A stretch of DNA of 64,000 nt from Tetranychus cinnabarinus. Taxonomy: Eukaryota > Arthropoda > Arachnida > Trombidiformes > Tetranychidae. The DNA is taken from contig WHVY01000012.1 of the NCBI GenBank assembly GCA_022266195.1, positions 41,195 through 105,194 of the forward strand, given 5' to 3'. Made by a program: the position numbers and the translations under genes. Below are positions 12,841 through 26,800 of the stretch, in pieces; position 1 is the stretch's first letter, and each line of letters begins with the position of its first letter. The notes under the pieces are model-generated. The model saw nothing but the letters and a program-made list of their open reading frames with translations. It was not told the DNA's origin and ran no database searches.

Positions 12841-15800
12841 CGTCAATGTTATTTCAATTGGAGCTCTGAATTCATATTGAATGCTTTGTGATCGTCAATG
12901 TTATTTCGATTGGAGCTACAAATTCAATTTACGCATTGGGATCGTCAATGTTATTTCAATTAAAGCTTTGAATTCATATTGAATGCATTGGGATCGTCAA
13001 TGTTATTGCAATTGGAGCTTTTAATTCAATTTACGCATTGGGATCGTCAATGTTATTTCAATTGGAGCTTTTTAATGCAATTCACGCATTTAGATCGTCA
13101 ATGTTATTTCAATTAAAGCTCTGAATTCATATTGAATGCATTGTGATCGTCAATGTTATTTCAATTAAAGCTTTGAATGCAATTTACGCATTGGGATCGT
13201 CAATGTTATTTCAATTAAAGCTTTGAATGCAATTACGTATTGGGATCGTCAATGTTATTTCCATTAAAGCTCTGAATTCATATTGAATGCATTGGGATCG
13301 TCAATGTTATTTCAATTAAAGCTTTGAATTCATATTGAATGCATTGGGATCGTCAATGTTATTGCAATTGGAGCTTTGAATTCATATTGAATGCTTTGTG
13401 ATCGTCAATGTTATTTCAATTAAAGCTTTGAATGCAATTACGTATTGGGATCGTAAATGTTATTTCAATTAAAGCTTTGAATTCATATTGAATGCATTGA
13501 AATCGCCAATGTTATTGCAATTGGAGCTTTTAATTCAATTTACGCATTGAGATCGTCAATGTTATTTCAATTGGAGCTTTTAATGCAATTTACGCATTGT
13601 GATCGTCAATGTTATTTCAATTGGAGTTTTAATTCAATTTAAGCATAGGGATCGTCAATGTTATTTCAATCAAAGCTTTGAATTCATATTGAATGCATTG
13701 GGATCGTCAATGTTATTTCAATCAAAGCTTTGAATTCATATTGAATGCATTGGGATCGTCAATGTTATTGCAATTGGAGCTTTTAATTCAATACACGCAT
13801 TGGGATCGTCAATGGTATTGCAATTGGAGCTTTGAATTCATATTGAATGCTTTGTGATCGTCAATGTTATTTCAATTAAAGCTTTGAATGCAATTACGTA
13901 TTGGGATCGTAAATGTTATTTCAATTAAAGCTTTGAATTCATATTGAATGCATTGAAATCGTCAATAATATTTCAATTGGAGCTCTGAATTCATATTGAA
14001 TGCTTTGTGATCGTCAATGTTATTTCAATTGGAGCTTTTAATGCAATTTACGCATTGGGATCGTCAATATTATTTCAATTGGAGCTTTGAATTCATATTG
14101 AATGCTTTGTGATCGTCAATGTTATTTCAATTATAGCTTTGAATGCAATTATGCATTGGGATCGTCAATGTTATTTCAATTAAAGCTTTGAATTCATATT
14201 GAATGCTTTGTGATCGTTAATGTTATTTCAATTAAAGCTTTGAATGCAAATTACGCATTGGGATCGTCAATGTTATTTCAATTAAAGCTTTGAATTCATA
14301 TTGAATGCATTGGGATCGTCAATGTTATTTCAATCAAAGCTTTGAATTCATATTGAATGCATTGGGATCGTCAATGTTATTGCAATTGGAGCTTTTAATT
14401 CATATTGAATGCTTTGTGATCGTCAATGTTATTTCAATTGGAGCTTTTAATGCAATTTACGCATTGGGATCGTCAATGTTATTGCAATTGGAGCTTTGAA
14501 TTCATATTGAATGCTTTGTGATCGTCAATGTTATTTCAATTAAAGCTTTGAATTCATATTGAATGCATTAAGATCGTCAATAATATTTCAATTGGAGCTC
14601 TGAATTCATATTGAATGCTTTGTGATCGTCAAAGTTATTTCAATTGGAGCTTTTAATGCAATTTACGCATTGGGATCGTCAATGTTATTTCAATTGGAGC
14701 TCTGAATTCATATTGAATGCTTTGTGATCGTCAATGTTATTTCAATTGGAGCTTTTAATGCAATTTACGCATTGGGATCGTCAATGTTATTTCGCTTGGA
14801 GCTCTGAATTCATATTGAATGCTTTGTGATCGTCAATGTTATTTCAATTGGAGCTTTAAATTCAATTTACGCATTGGCATCGTCAATGTTATTTCAATTG
14901 GAGCTCTGAATTCATATTGAATGCTTTGTGATCGTCAATGTTATTTCGATTGGAGCTACAAATTCAATTTACGCATTGGGATCGTCAATGTTATTTCAAT
15001 TAAAGCTTTGAATTCATATTGAATGCATTGGGATCGTCAATGTTATTGCAATTGGAGCTTTTAATTCAATTTACGCATTGGGATCGTCAATGTTATTTCA
15101 ATTGGAGCTTTTTAATGCAATTCACGCATTTAGATCGTCAATGTTATTTCAATTAAAGCTCTGAATTCATATTGAATGCATTGTGATCGTCAATGTTATT
15201 TCAATTAAAGCTTTGAATGCAATTTACGCATTGGGATCGTCAATGTTATTTCAATTAAAGCTTTGAATGCAATTACGTATTGGGATCGTCAATGTTATTT
15301 CCATTAAAGCTCTGAATTCATATTGAATGCATTGGGATCGTCAATGTTATTTCAATTAAAGCTTTGAATTCATATTGAATGCATTGGGATCGTCAATGTT
15401 ATTGCAATTGGAGCTTTGAATTCATATTGAATGCTTTGTGATCGTCAATGTTATTTCAATTAAAGCTTTGAATGCAATTACGTATTGGGATCGTAAATGT
15501 TATTTCAATTAAAGCTTTGAATTCATATTGAATGCATTGAAATCGCCAATGTTATTGCAATTGGAGCTTTTAATTCAATTTACGCATTGAGATCGTCAAT
15601 GTTATTTCAATTGGAGCTTTTAATGCAATTTACGCATTGTGATCGTCAATGTTATTTCAATTGGAGTTTTAATTCAATTTAAGCATAGGGATCGTCAATG
15701 TTATTTCAATCAAAGCTTTGAATTCATATTGAATGCATTGGGATCGTCAATGTTATTTCAATCAAAGCTTTGAATTCATATTGAATGCATTGGGATCGTC

Positions 15801-16373
15801 AATGTTATTGCAATTGGAGCTTTTAATTCAATTTACGCATTGGGATCGTCAATGGTATTGCAATTGGAGCTTTGAATTCATATTGAATGCTTTGTGATCG
15901 TCAATGTTATTTCAATTAAAGCTTTGAATGCAATTACGTATTGGGATCGTAAATGTTATTTCAATTAAAGCTTTGAATTCATATTGAATGCATTGAAATC
16001 GTCAATAATATTTCAATTGGAGCTCTGAATTCATATTGAATGCTTTGTCATCGTCAATGTTATTTCAATTGGAGCTTTTAATGCAATTTACGCATTGGGA
16101 TCGTCAATGTTATTTCAATTGGAGCTTTGAATTCATATTGAATGCTTTGTGATCGTCAATGTTATTTCAATTATAGCTTTGAATGCAATTATGCATTGGG
16201 ATCGTCAATGTTATTTCAATTAAAGCTTTGAATTCATATTGAATGCTTTGTGATCGTTAATGTTATTTCAATTAAAGCTTTGAATGCAAATTACGCATTG
16301 GGATCGTCAATGTTATTTCAATTAAAGCTTTGAATTCATATTGAATGCATTGGGATCGTCAATGTTATTTCAA
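12841..16373. repeat. 2,040-bp-offset higher-order duplication
   Basis: The sequence at 12,841-14,333 matches 14,881-16,373 base for base apart from a few substitutions. I saw AATACACGC/AATTTACGC (about 13,791), GTGATCG/GTCATCG (16,049) and AATATTATT/AATGTTATT (14,068). Private markers shared by both include ACGCATTTAGATCG, GATCGTAAATG and CAATGGTATTGC. The offset is exactly 20 x 102 bp. The break at 14,333 is the change AATCAAAGC/AATTAAAGC. Confidence 0.92.
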
Positions 16374-19300
16374 TTAAAGCTTTGAATTCATATTGAATGC
16401 ATTGAGATCGCCAATGTTATTGCAATTGGAGCTTTTTATTCAATTTACGCATTGGGATCGTCAATGTTATTTCAATTGGAGCTTTTAATGCAATTTACGC
16501 ATTGTGATCGTCAATGTTATTTCAATTGGAGCTTTTAATTCAATTTACGCATTGGGATCGTCAATGTTATTTCAATTAAAGCTTTGAATTCATATTGAAT
16601 GCATTGGGATCGTCAATGTTATTTCAAGCAAAGCTTTGAATTCATATTGAATGCATTGAAATCGTCAATGTTATTGCAATTGGAGCTTTGAATTCATATT
16701 GAATGCTTTGTGATCGTCAATGTTATTTCAATTATAGCTTTGAATGCAATTACGCATTAGGATCGTCAATGTTATTTCAATTAAAGCTTTGAATTCATAT
16801 TGAATGCTTTGTGATCGTCAATGTTATTTCAATTAAAGCTTTGAATGCAATTTACGCATTGGGATCGTCAATGTTATTTCCATTAAAGCTCTGAATTCAT
16901 ATTGAATGCATTGGGATCGTCAATGTTATTTCAATTAAAGCTTTGAATTCATATTGAATGCATTGGGATCGTCAATGTTATTTCAATTAAAGCTTTGAAT
17001 TCATATTGAATGCTTTGTGATCGTCAATGTTATTTCAATTAAAGCTTTGAATGCAATTTACGCATTGGGATCGTCAATGTTATTTCGATTAAAGCTTCGA
17101 ATGCAATTTACGCATTGGGATCGTCAATGTTATTTCAATTAAAGCTTTGAATTCATATTGAATGCATTAAGATCGCCAATGTTATTGCAATTGGAGCTTT
17201 TAATTCAATTTACGCATTGAGATCGTCAATGTTTTTCCAATTGGAGCTTTTAATGCAATTTACGCATTGTGATCGTCAATGTTATTTCAATTGGAGTTTT
17301 AATTCAATTTAAGCATAGGGATCGTCAATGTTATTTCAATCAAAGCTTTGAATTCATATTGAATGCATTGGGATCGTCAATGTTATTTCAATCAAAGCTT
17401 TGAATTCATATTGAATGCATTGGGATCGTCAATGTTATTGCAATTGGAGCTTTTAATTCAATTTACGCATTGGGATCGTCAATGGTATTGCAATTGGAGC
17501 TTTGAATTCATATTGAATGCTTTGTGATCGTCAATGTTATTTCAATTAAAGCTTTGAATGCAATTACGTATTGGGATCGTAAATGTTATTTCAATTAAAG
17601 CTTTGAATTCATATTGAATGCATTGAAATCGTCAATGTTATTGCAATTGGAGCTTTGAATTCATATTGAATGCTTTGTGATCGTCAATGTTATTTCAATT
17701 ATAGCTTTGAATGCAATTATGCATTGGGATCGTCAATGTTATTTCAATTAAAGCTTTGAATTCATATTGAATGCTTTGTGATCGTTAATGTTATTTCAAT
17801 TAAAGCTTTGAATACAAATTACGCATTGAAATCGTCAATGTTATTTCAATTAAAGCTTTGAATTCATATTGTATGCATTGGGATCGTCAATGTTATTTCA
17901 ATTAAAGCTTTGAATTCATATTGAATGCATTGAGATCGCCAATGTTATTGCAATTGGAGCTTTTTATTCAATTTACGCATTGTGATCGTCAATGTTATTT
18001 CAATTGGAGCTTTTAATTCAATTTACGCATTGGGATCGTCAATGTTATTTCAATTAAAGCTTTGAATTCATATTGAATGCATTGGGATCGTCAATGTTAT
18101 TTCAATCAAAGCTTTGAATTCATATTGAATGCATTGAAATCGTCAATGTTATTGCAATTGGAGCTTTGAATTCATATTGAATGCTGCGTGATCGTCAATG
18201 TTATTTCAATTAAAGCTTTGAATTCATATTGAATGCATTGAGATCGCCAATGTTATTGCAATTGGAGCTTTTTATTCAATTTACGCATTGGGATCGTCAA
18301 TGTTATTTCAATTGGAGCTTTTAATGCAATTTACGCATTGTGATCGTCAATGTTATTTCAATTGGAGCTTTTAATTCAATTTACGCATTGGGATCGTCAA
18401 TGTTATTTCAATTAAAGCTTTGAATTCATATTGAATGCATTGGGATCGTCAATGTTATTTCAATCAAAGCTTTGAATTCATATTGAATGCATTGAAATCG
18501 TCAATGTTATTGCAATTGGAGCTTTGAATTCATATTGAATGCTTTGTGATCGTCAATGTTATTTCAATTATAGCTTTGAATGCAATTACGCATTAGGATC
18601 GTCAATGTTATTTCAATTAAAGCTTTGAATTCATATTGAATGCTTTGTGATCGTCAATGTTATTTCAATTAAAGCTTTGAATGCAATTTACGCATTGGGA
18701 TCGTCAATGTTATTTCAATTAAAGCTTTGAATGAAATTTACGCATTGGGATCGTCAATGTTATTTCCATTAAAGCTCTGAATTCATATTGAATGCATTGG
18801 GATCGTCAATGTTATTTCAATTAAAGCTTTGAATTCATATTGAATGCATTGGGATCGTCAATGTTATTGCAATTGGAGCTTTGAATTCATATTGAATGCT
18901 TTGTGATCGTCAATGTTATTTCAATTATAGCTTTGAATGCAATTACGCATTGGGATCGTCAATGTTATTTCAATTAAAGCTTTGAATGAAATTTACGCAT
19001 TGGGATCGTCAATGTTATTTCCATTAAAGCTCTGAATTCATATTGAATGCATTGGGATCGTCAATGTTATTTCAATTAAAGCTTTGAATTCATATTGAAT
19101 GCATTGGGATCGTCAATGTTATTGCAATTGGAGCTTTGAATTCATATTGAATGCTTTGTGATCGTCAATGTTATTTCAATTATAGCTTTGAATGCAATTA
19201 CGCATTAAGATCGTCAATGTTATTTCAATTAAAGCTTTGAATTCATATTGAATGCTTTGTGATCGTCAATGTTATTTCAATTAAAGCTTTGAATGCAATT

Positions 19301-19561
19301 TACGCATTGGGATCGTCAATGTTATTTCGATTAAAGCTTCGAATGCAATTTACGCATTGGGATCGTCAATGTTATTTCAATTAAAGCTTTGAATTCATAT
19401 TGAATGCATTAAGATCGCCAATGTTATTGCAATTGGAGCTTTTAATTCAATTTACGCATTGAGATCGTCAATGTTATTTCAATTGGAGCTTTTAATGCAA
19501 TTTACGCATTGTGATCGTCAATGTTATTTCAATTGGAGTTTTAATTCAATTTAAGCATAGG

Positions 19562-21671
19562 GATCGTCAATGTTATTTCAATCAAAGCTTTGAATTTATA
19601 TTGAATGCATTGGGATCGTCAATGTTATTTCAATCAAAGCTTTGAATTCATATTGAATGCATTGGGATCGTCAATGTTATTGCAATTGGAGCTTTTAATT
19701 CAATTTACGCATTGGGATCGTCAATGGTATTGCAATTGGAGCTTTGAATTCATATTGAATGCTTTGTGATCGTCAATGTTATTTCAATTAAAGCTTTGAA
19801 TGCAATTACGTATTGGGATCGTAAATGTTATTTCAATTAAAGCTTTGAATTCATATTGAATGCATTAAAATCGTCAATGTTATTGCAATTGGAGCTTTGA
19901 ATTCATATTGAATGCTTTGTGATCGTCAATGTTATTTCAATTATAGCTTTGAATGCAATTATGCATTGGGATCGTCAATGTTATTTCAATTAAAGCTTTG
20001 AATTCATATTGAATGCTTTGTGATCGTTAATGTTATTTCAATTAAAGCTTTGAATGCAAATTACGCATTGAAATCGTCAATGTTATTTCAATTAAAGCTT
20101 TGAATTCATATTGTATGCATTGGGATCGTCAATGTTATTTCAATTAAAGCTTTGAATTCATATTGAATGCATTGAGATCGCCAATGTTATTGCAATTGGA
20201 GCTTTTTATTCAATTTACGCATTGGGATCGTCAATGTTATTTTAATTGGAGCTTTTAATGCAATTTACGCATTGTGATCGTCAATGTTATTTCAATTGGA
20301 GCTTTTAATTCAATTTACGCATTGGGATCGTCAATGTTATTTCAATTAAAGCTTTGAATTCATATTGAATGCATTGGGATCGTCAATGTTATTTCAATCA
20401 AAGCTTTGAATTCATATTGAATGCATTGTAATCGTCAATGTTATTGCAATTGGAGCTTTGAATTCATATTGAATGCTTTGTGATCGTCAATGTTATTTCA
20501 ATTATAGCTTTGAATGCAATTACGCATTAGGATCGTCAATGTTATTTCAATTAAAGCTTTGAATTCATATTGAATGCTCTGTGATCGTCAATGTTATTTC
20601 AATTAAAGCTTTGAATGCAATTTACGCATTGGGATCGTCAATGTTATTTCAATTAAAGCTTTGAATGAAATTTTCGCATTGGGATCGTCAATGCTATTTC
20701 CATTAAAGCTCTGAATTCATATTGAATGCATTGGGATCGTCAATGTTATTTCAATTAAAGCTTTGAATTCATATTGAATGCATTGGGATCGTCAATGTTA
20801 TTGCAATTGGAGCTTTGAATTCATATTGAATGCTTTGTGATCGTCAATGTTATTTCAATTAAAGCTTTGAATGCAATTACGTATTGGGATCGTCAATGTT
20901 ATTTCAATTAAAGCTTTGAATTCATATTGAATGCATTGAAATCGTCAATGTTATTGCAATTGAACCTTTGAATTGATATTGAATGCTTTGTGATCGTCAA
21001 TGTTATTTCAATCAAAGCTTTGAATTTATATTGAATGCATTGGGATCGTCAATGTTATTACAATCAAAGCTTTGAATTCATATTGAATGCATTGGGATCG
21101 TCAATGTTATTGCAATTGGAGCTTTTAATTCAATTTACGCATTGGGATCGTCAATGGTATTGCAATTGGAGCTTTGAATTCATATTGAATGCTTTGTGAT
21201 CGTCAATGTTATTTCAATTAAAGCTTTGAATGCAATTACGTATTGGGATCGTAAATGTTATTTCAATTAAAGCTTTGAATTCATATTGAATGCATTAAAA
21301 TCGTCAATGTTATTGCAATTGGAGCTTTGAATTCATATTGAATGCTTTGTGATCGTCAATGTTATTTCAATTATAGCTTTGAATGCAATCATGCATTGGG
21401 ATCGTCAATGTTATTTCAATTAAAGCTTTGAATTCATATTGAATGCTTTGTGATCGTTAATGTTATTTCAATTAAAGCTTTGAATGCAAATTACGCATTG
21501 AAATCGTCAATGTTATTTCAATTAAAGCTTTGAATTCATATTGTATGCATTGGGATCGTCAATGTTATTTCAATTAAAGCTTTGAATTCATATTGAATGC
21601 ATTGAGATCGCCAATGTTATTGCAATTGGAGCTTTTTATTCAATTTACGCATTGGGATCGTCAATGTTATT
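19562..21671. repeat. Segmental duplication, 1,430-bp offset
   Basis: About 19,562-20,241 recurs at about 20,992-21,671. Shared markers include TGAATTTATATTGAATGC, CAATGGTATTGC (19,723 and 21,153), GATCGTTAATG and CATATTGTATGC. Homology resumes after a gap: the GAATGCTCTGTG monomer at 20,569 pairs with 21,749. The later copy has therefore lost about 250 bp (five monomers) relative to the earlier one. Confidence 0.8.
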
Positions 21672-22082
21672 TCAATTAAAGCTTTGAATTCATATTGAAT
21701 GCATTGTAATCGTCAATGTTATTTCAATTAAAGCTTTGAATTCATATTGAATGCTCTGTGATCGTCAATGTTATTTCAATTAAAGCTTTGAATGCAATTT
21801 ACGCATTGGGATCGTCAATGTTATTTCAATTAAAGCTTTGAATGAAATTTTTGCATTGGGATCGTCAATGCTATTTCCATTAAAGCTCTGAATTCATATT
21901 GAATGCATTGGGATCGTCAATGTTATTTCAATTAAAGCTTTGAATTCATATTGAATGCATTGGGATCGTCAATGTTATTGCAATTGGAGCTTTGAATTCA
22001 TATTGAATGCTTTGTGATCGTCAATGTTATTTCAATTAAAGCTTTGAATGCAATTACGTATTGGGATCGTCAATGTTATTTC

Positions 22083-23870
22083 AATTAAAGCTTTGAATTC
22101 ATATTGAATGCATTGAAATCGTCAATGTTATTGCAATTGGAGCTTTGAATTCATATTGAATGCTTTGTGATCGTCAATGTTATTTCAATTAAAGCTTTGA
22201 ATGCAATTTACGCATTGGGATCGTCAATGTTATTTCGATTAAAGCTTTGAATGCAATTTACGCATTGGGATCGTCAATGTTATTTCAATTAAAGCTTTGA
22301 ATTCATATTGAATGCATTAAGATCGCCAATGTTATTGCAATTGGAGCTTTTAATTCAATTTACGCATTGAGATCGTCAATGTTATTTCAATTGGAGCTTT
22401 TAATGCAATTTACGCATTGTGATCGTCAATGTTATTTCAATTGGAGTTTTAATTCAATTTAAGCATTGTGATCGTCAATGTTATTTCAATCAAAGCTTTG
22501 AATTCATATTGAATGCATTGGGATCGTCAATGTTATTTCAATCAAAGCTTTGAATTCATATTGAATGCATTGGGATCGTCAATGTTATTTCAATTAAAGC
22601 TTTCAATTCATATTGAATGCATTAAGATCGCCAATGTTATTGCAATTGGAGCTTTTAATTCAATTTACGCATTGAGATCGTCAATGTTATTTCAATTGGA
22701 GTTTTAATTCAATTTAAGCATTGTGATCGTCAATGTTATTTCAATCAAAGCTTTGAATTCATATTGAATGCATTGGGATCGTCAATGTTATTTCAATCAA
22801 AGCTTTGAATTCATATTGAATGCATTGGGATCGTCAATGTTATTGCAATTGGAGCTTTTAATTCAATTTACGCATTGAGATCGTCAATGTTATTTCAATT
22901 GGAGCTTTTAATGCAATTTATGCATTGTGATCGTCAATGTTATTGTAATCAAAGCTTTGAATTCATTTTGAATGCATTGGGATCGTCAATGTTATTTCAA
23001 TTGGAGCTTTTAATGCAATTTACGCATTGTGATCGTCAATGTTATTTCAATTGGAGTTTTAATTCAATTTAAGCATTGTGATCGTCAATGTTATTTCAAT
23101 CAAAGCTTTGAATTCATATTGAATGCATTGGGATCGTCAATGTTATTTCAATCAAAGCTTTGAATTCATATTGATTGCATCAAGATCGCCAATGTTATTG
23201 CAATTGGAGCTTTTAATTCAATTTACGCATTGAGATCGTCAATGTTATTTCAATTGGAGCTTTTAATGCAATTTACGCATTGTGATCGTCAATGTTATTT
23301 CAATCAAAGCTTTGAATTCATATTGAATGCATTGGGATCGTCAATGTTATTTCAATCAAAGCTTTGAATTCATATTGAATGCATTGGGATCGTCAATGTT
23401 ATTGCAATTGGAGCTTTGAATTCATATTGAATGCTTTGTGATCGTCAATGTTATTTCAATTAAAGCTTTGAATGCAATTACGCATTGGGATCGTCAATGT
23501 TATTTCAGTTAAAGCTTTGAATTCATATTGAATGCATTAAGATCGTCAATAATATTTCAATTGGAGCTCTGAATTCATATTGAATGCTTTGTGATCGTCA
23601 ATGTTATTTCAATTGGAGCTTTTAATGCAATTTACGCATTGGGATCGTCAATGTTATTTCAATTGGAGCTCTGAATTCATATTGAATGCTTTGTGATCGT
23701 CAAAGTTATTTCAATTGGAGCTTTTAATGCAATTTACGCATTGGGATCGTCAATGTTATTTCAATTGGAGCTCTGAATTCATATTGAATGCTTTGTGATC
23801 GTCAATGTTATTTCAATTGGAGCTTTTAATGCAATTTACGCATTGGGATCGTCAATGTTATTTCGCTTGG
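22083..23870. repeat. Third copy of the 1,730-bp unit, one monomer shorter
   Basis: The stretch from 22,083 follows the same order of variants as the unit at 28,801-30,530. The order is CATTGAAATCG, CGATTAAAGC, AAGATCGCC, GAGTTTTAATTC, then TATTGTAATC (22,941 against 29,709) and GATTGCATCAAG. The offset changes from 6,718 to 6,768 near 22,690, where one 50-bp monomer is absent. A partial relative sits near 24,780-25,940 with its own missing monomers. Confidence 0.72.
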
Positions 23871-26800
23871 AGCTCTGAATTCATATTGAATGCTTTGTGA
23901 TCGTCAATGTTATTTCAATTGGAGCTTTGAATTCATATTGAATGCATTAAGATCGCCAATGTTATTGCAATTGGAGCTTTTAATTCAATTTACGCATTGA
24001 GATCGTCAATGTTATTTCAATTGGAGCTTTTAATGCAATTTACGCATTGTGATCGTCAATGTTATTTCAATTGGAGTTTTAATTCAATTTAAGCATTGTG
24101 ATCGTCAATGTTATTTCAATCAAAGCTTTGAATTCATATTGAATGCATTGGGATCGTCAATGTTATTTCAATCAAAGCTTTGAATTCATATTGAATGCAT
24201 TGGGATCGTCAATGTTATTTCAATTAAAGCTTTGAATTCATATTGAATGCATTAAGATCGTCAATGTTATTGCAATTGGAGCTTTGAATTCATATTGAAT
24301 GCTTTGTGATCGTCAATGTTATTTCAATTATAGCTTTGAATGCAATTACGCATTAGGATCGTCAATGTTATTTCAATTAAAGCTTTGAATTCATATTGAA
24401 TGCTCTGTGATCGTCAATGTTATTTCAATTAAAGCTTTGAATGCAATTTACGCATTGGGATCGTCAATGTTATTTCAATTAAAGCTTTGAATGAAATTTT
24501 CGCATTGGGATCGTCAATGCTATTTCCATTAAAGCTCTGAATTCATATTGAATGCATTGGGATCGTCAATGTTATTTCAATTAAAGCTTTGAATTCATAT
24601 TGAATGCATTGGGATCGTCAATGTTATTGCAATTGGAGCTTTGAATTCATATTGAATGCTTTGTGATCGTCAATGTTATTTCAATTAAAGCTTTGAATGC
24701 AATTACGTATTGGGATCGTCAATGTTATTTCAATTAAAGCTTTGAATTCATATTGAATGCATTGAAATCGTCAATGTTATTGCAATTGGAGCTTTGAATT
24801 CATATTGAATGCTTTGTGATCGTCAATGTTATTTCAATTAAAGCTTTGAATGCAATTTACGCATTGGGATCGTCAATGTTATTTCAATTAAAGCTTTGAA
24901 TTCATATTGAATGCATTAAGATCGCCAATGTTATTGCAATTGGAGCTTTTAATTCAATTTACGCATTGAGATCGTCAATGTTATTTCAATTGGAGCTTTT
25001 AATGCAATTTACGCATTGTGATCGTCAATGTTATTTCAATTGGAGTTTTAATTCAATTAAAGCATTGTGATCGTCAATGTTATTTCAATCAAAGCTTTGA
25101 ATTCATATTGAATGCATTGGGATCGTCAATGTTATTTCAATCAAAGCTTTGAATTCATATTGAATGCATTGGGATCGTCAATGTTATTGCAATTGGAGCT
25201 TTTAATTCAATTTACGCATTGAGATCGTCAATGTTATTTCAATTGGAGCTTTTAATGCAATTTATGCATTGTGATCGTCAATGTTATTGTAATCAAAGCT
25301 TTGAATTCATTTTGAATGCATTGGGATCGTCAATGTTATTTCAATTGGAGTTTTAATTCAATTTAAGCATTGTGATCGTCAATGTTATTTCAATCAAAGC
25401 TTTGAATTCATATTGAATGCATTGGGATCGTCAATGTTATTTCAATCAAAGCTTTGAATTCATATTGATTGCATCAAGATCGCCAATGTTATTGCAATTG
25501 GAGCTTTTAATTCAATTTACGCATTGAGATCGTCAATGTTATTTCAATTGGAGCTTTTAATGCAATTTACGCATTGTGATCGTCAATGTTATTTCAATCA
25601 AAGCTTTGAATTCATATTGAATGCATTGGGATCGTCAATGTTATTTCAATCAAAGCTTTGAATTCATATTGAATGCATTGGGATCGTCAATGTTATTGCA
25701 ATTGGAGCTTTGAATTCATATTGAATGCTTTGTGATCGTCAATGTTATTTCAATTAAAGCTTTGAATGCAATTACGCATTGGGATCGTCAATGTTATTTC
25801 AGTTAAAGCTTTGAATTCATATTGAATGCATTAAGATCGTCAATAATATTTCAATTGGAGCTCTGAATTCATATTGAATGCTTTGTGATCGTCAATGTTA
25901 TTTCAATTGGAGCTTTTAATGCAATTTACGCATTGGGATCGTCAATGTTATTTCAATTGGAGCTTTGAATTCATATTGAATGCATTAAGATCGCCAATGT
26001 TATTGCAATTGGAGCTTTTAATTCAATTTACGCATTGAGATCGTCAATGTTATTTCAATTGGAGCTTTTAATGCAATTTACGCATTGTGATCGTCAATGT
26101 TATTTCAATTGGAGTTTTAATTCAATTTAAGCATTGTGATCGTCAATGTTATTTCAATCAAAGCTTTGAATTCATATTGAATGCATTGGGATCGTCAATG
26201 TTATTTCAATCAAAGCTTTGAATTCATATTGAATGCATTGGGATCGTCAATGTTATTTCAATTAAAGCTTTGAATTCATATTGAATGCATTAAGATCGCC
26301 AATGTTATTGCAATTGGAGCTTTTAATTCAATTTACGCATTGAGATCGTCAATGTTATTTCAATTGGAGCTTTTAATGCAATTTACGCATTGTGATCGTC
26401 AATGTTATTTCAATTGGAGTTTTAATTCAATTTAAGCATTGTGATCGTCAATGTTATTTCAATCAAAGCTTTGAATTCATATTGAATGCATTGGGATCGT
26501 CAATGTTATTTCAATCAAAGCTTTGAATTCATATTGAATGCATTGGGATCGTCAATGTTATTGCAATTGGAGCTTTTAATTCAATTTACGCATTGAGATC
26601 GTCAATGTTATTTCAATTGGAGCTTTTAATGCAATTTATGCATTGTGATCGTCAATGTTATTTCAATTGGAGCTTTTAATGCAATTTACGCATTGGGATC
26701 GTCAATGTTATTTCAATTGAAGCTCTGAATTCATATTGAATGCTTTGTGATCGTCAATGTTATTTCAATTGGAGCTTTTAATGCAATTTACGCATTGGGA

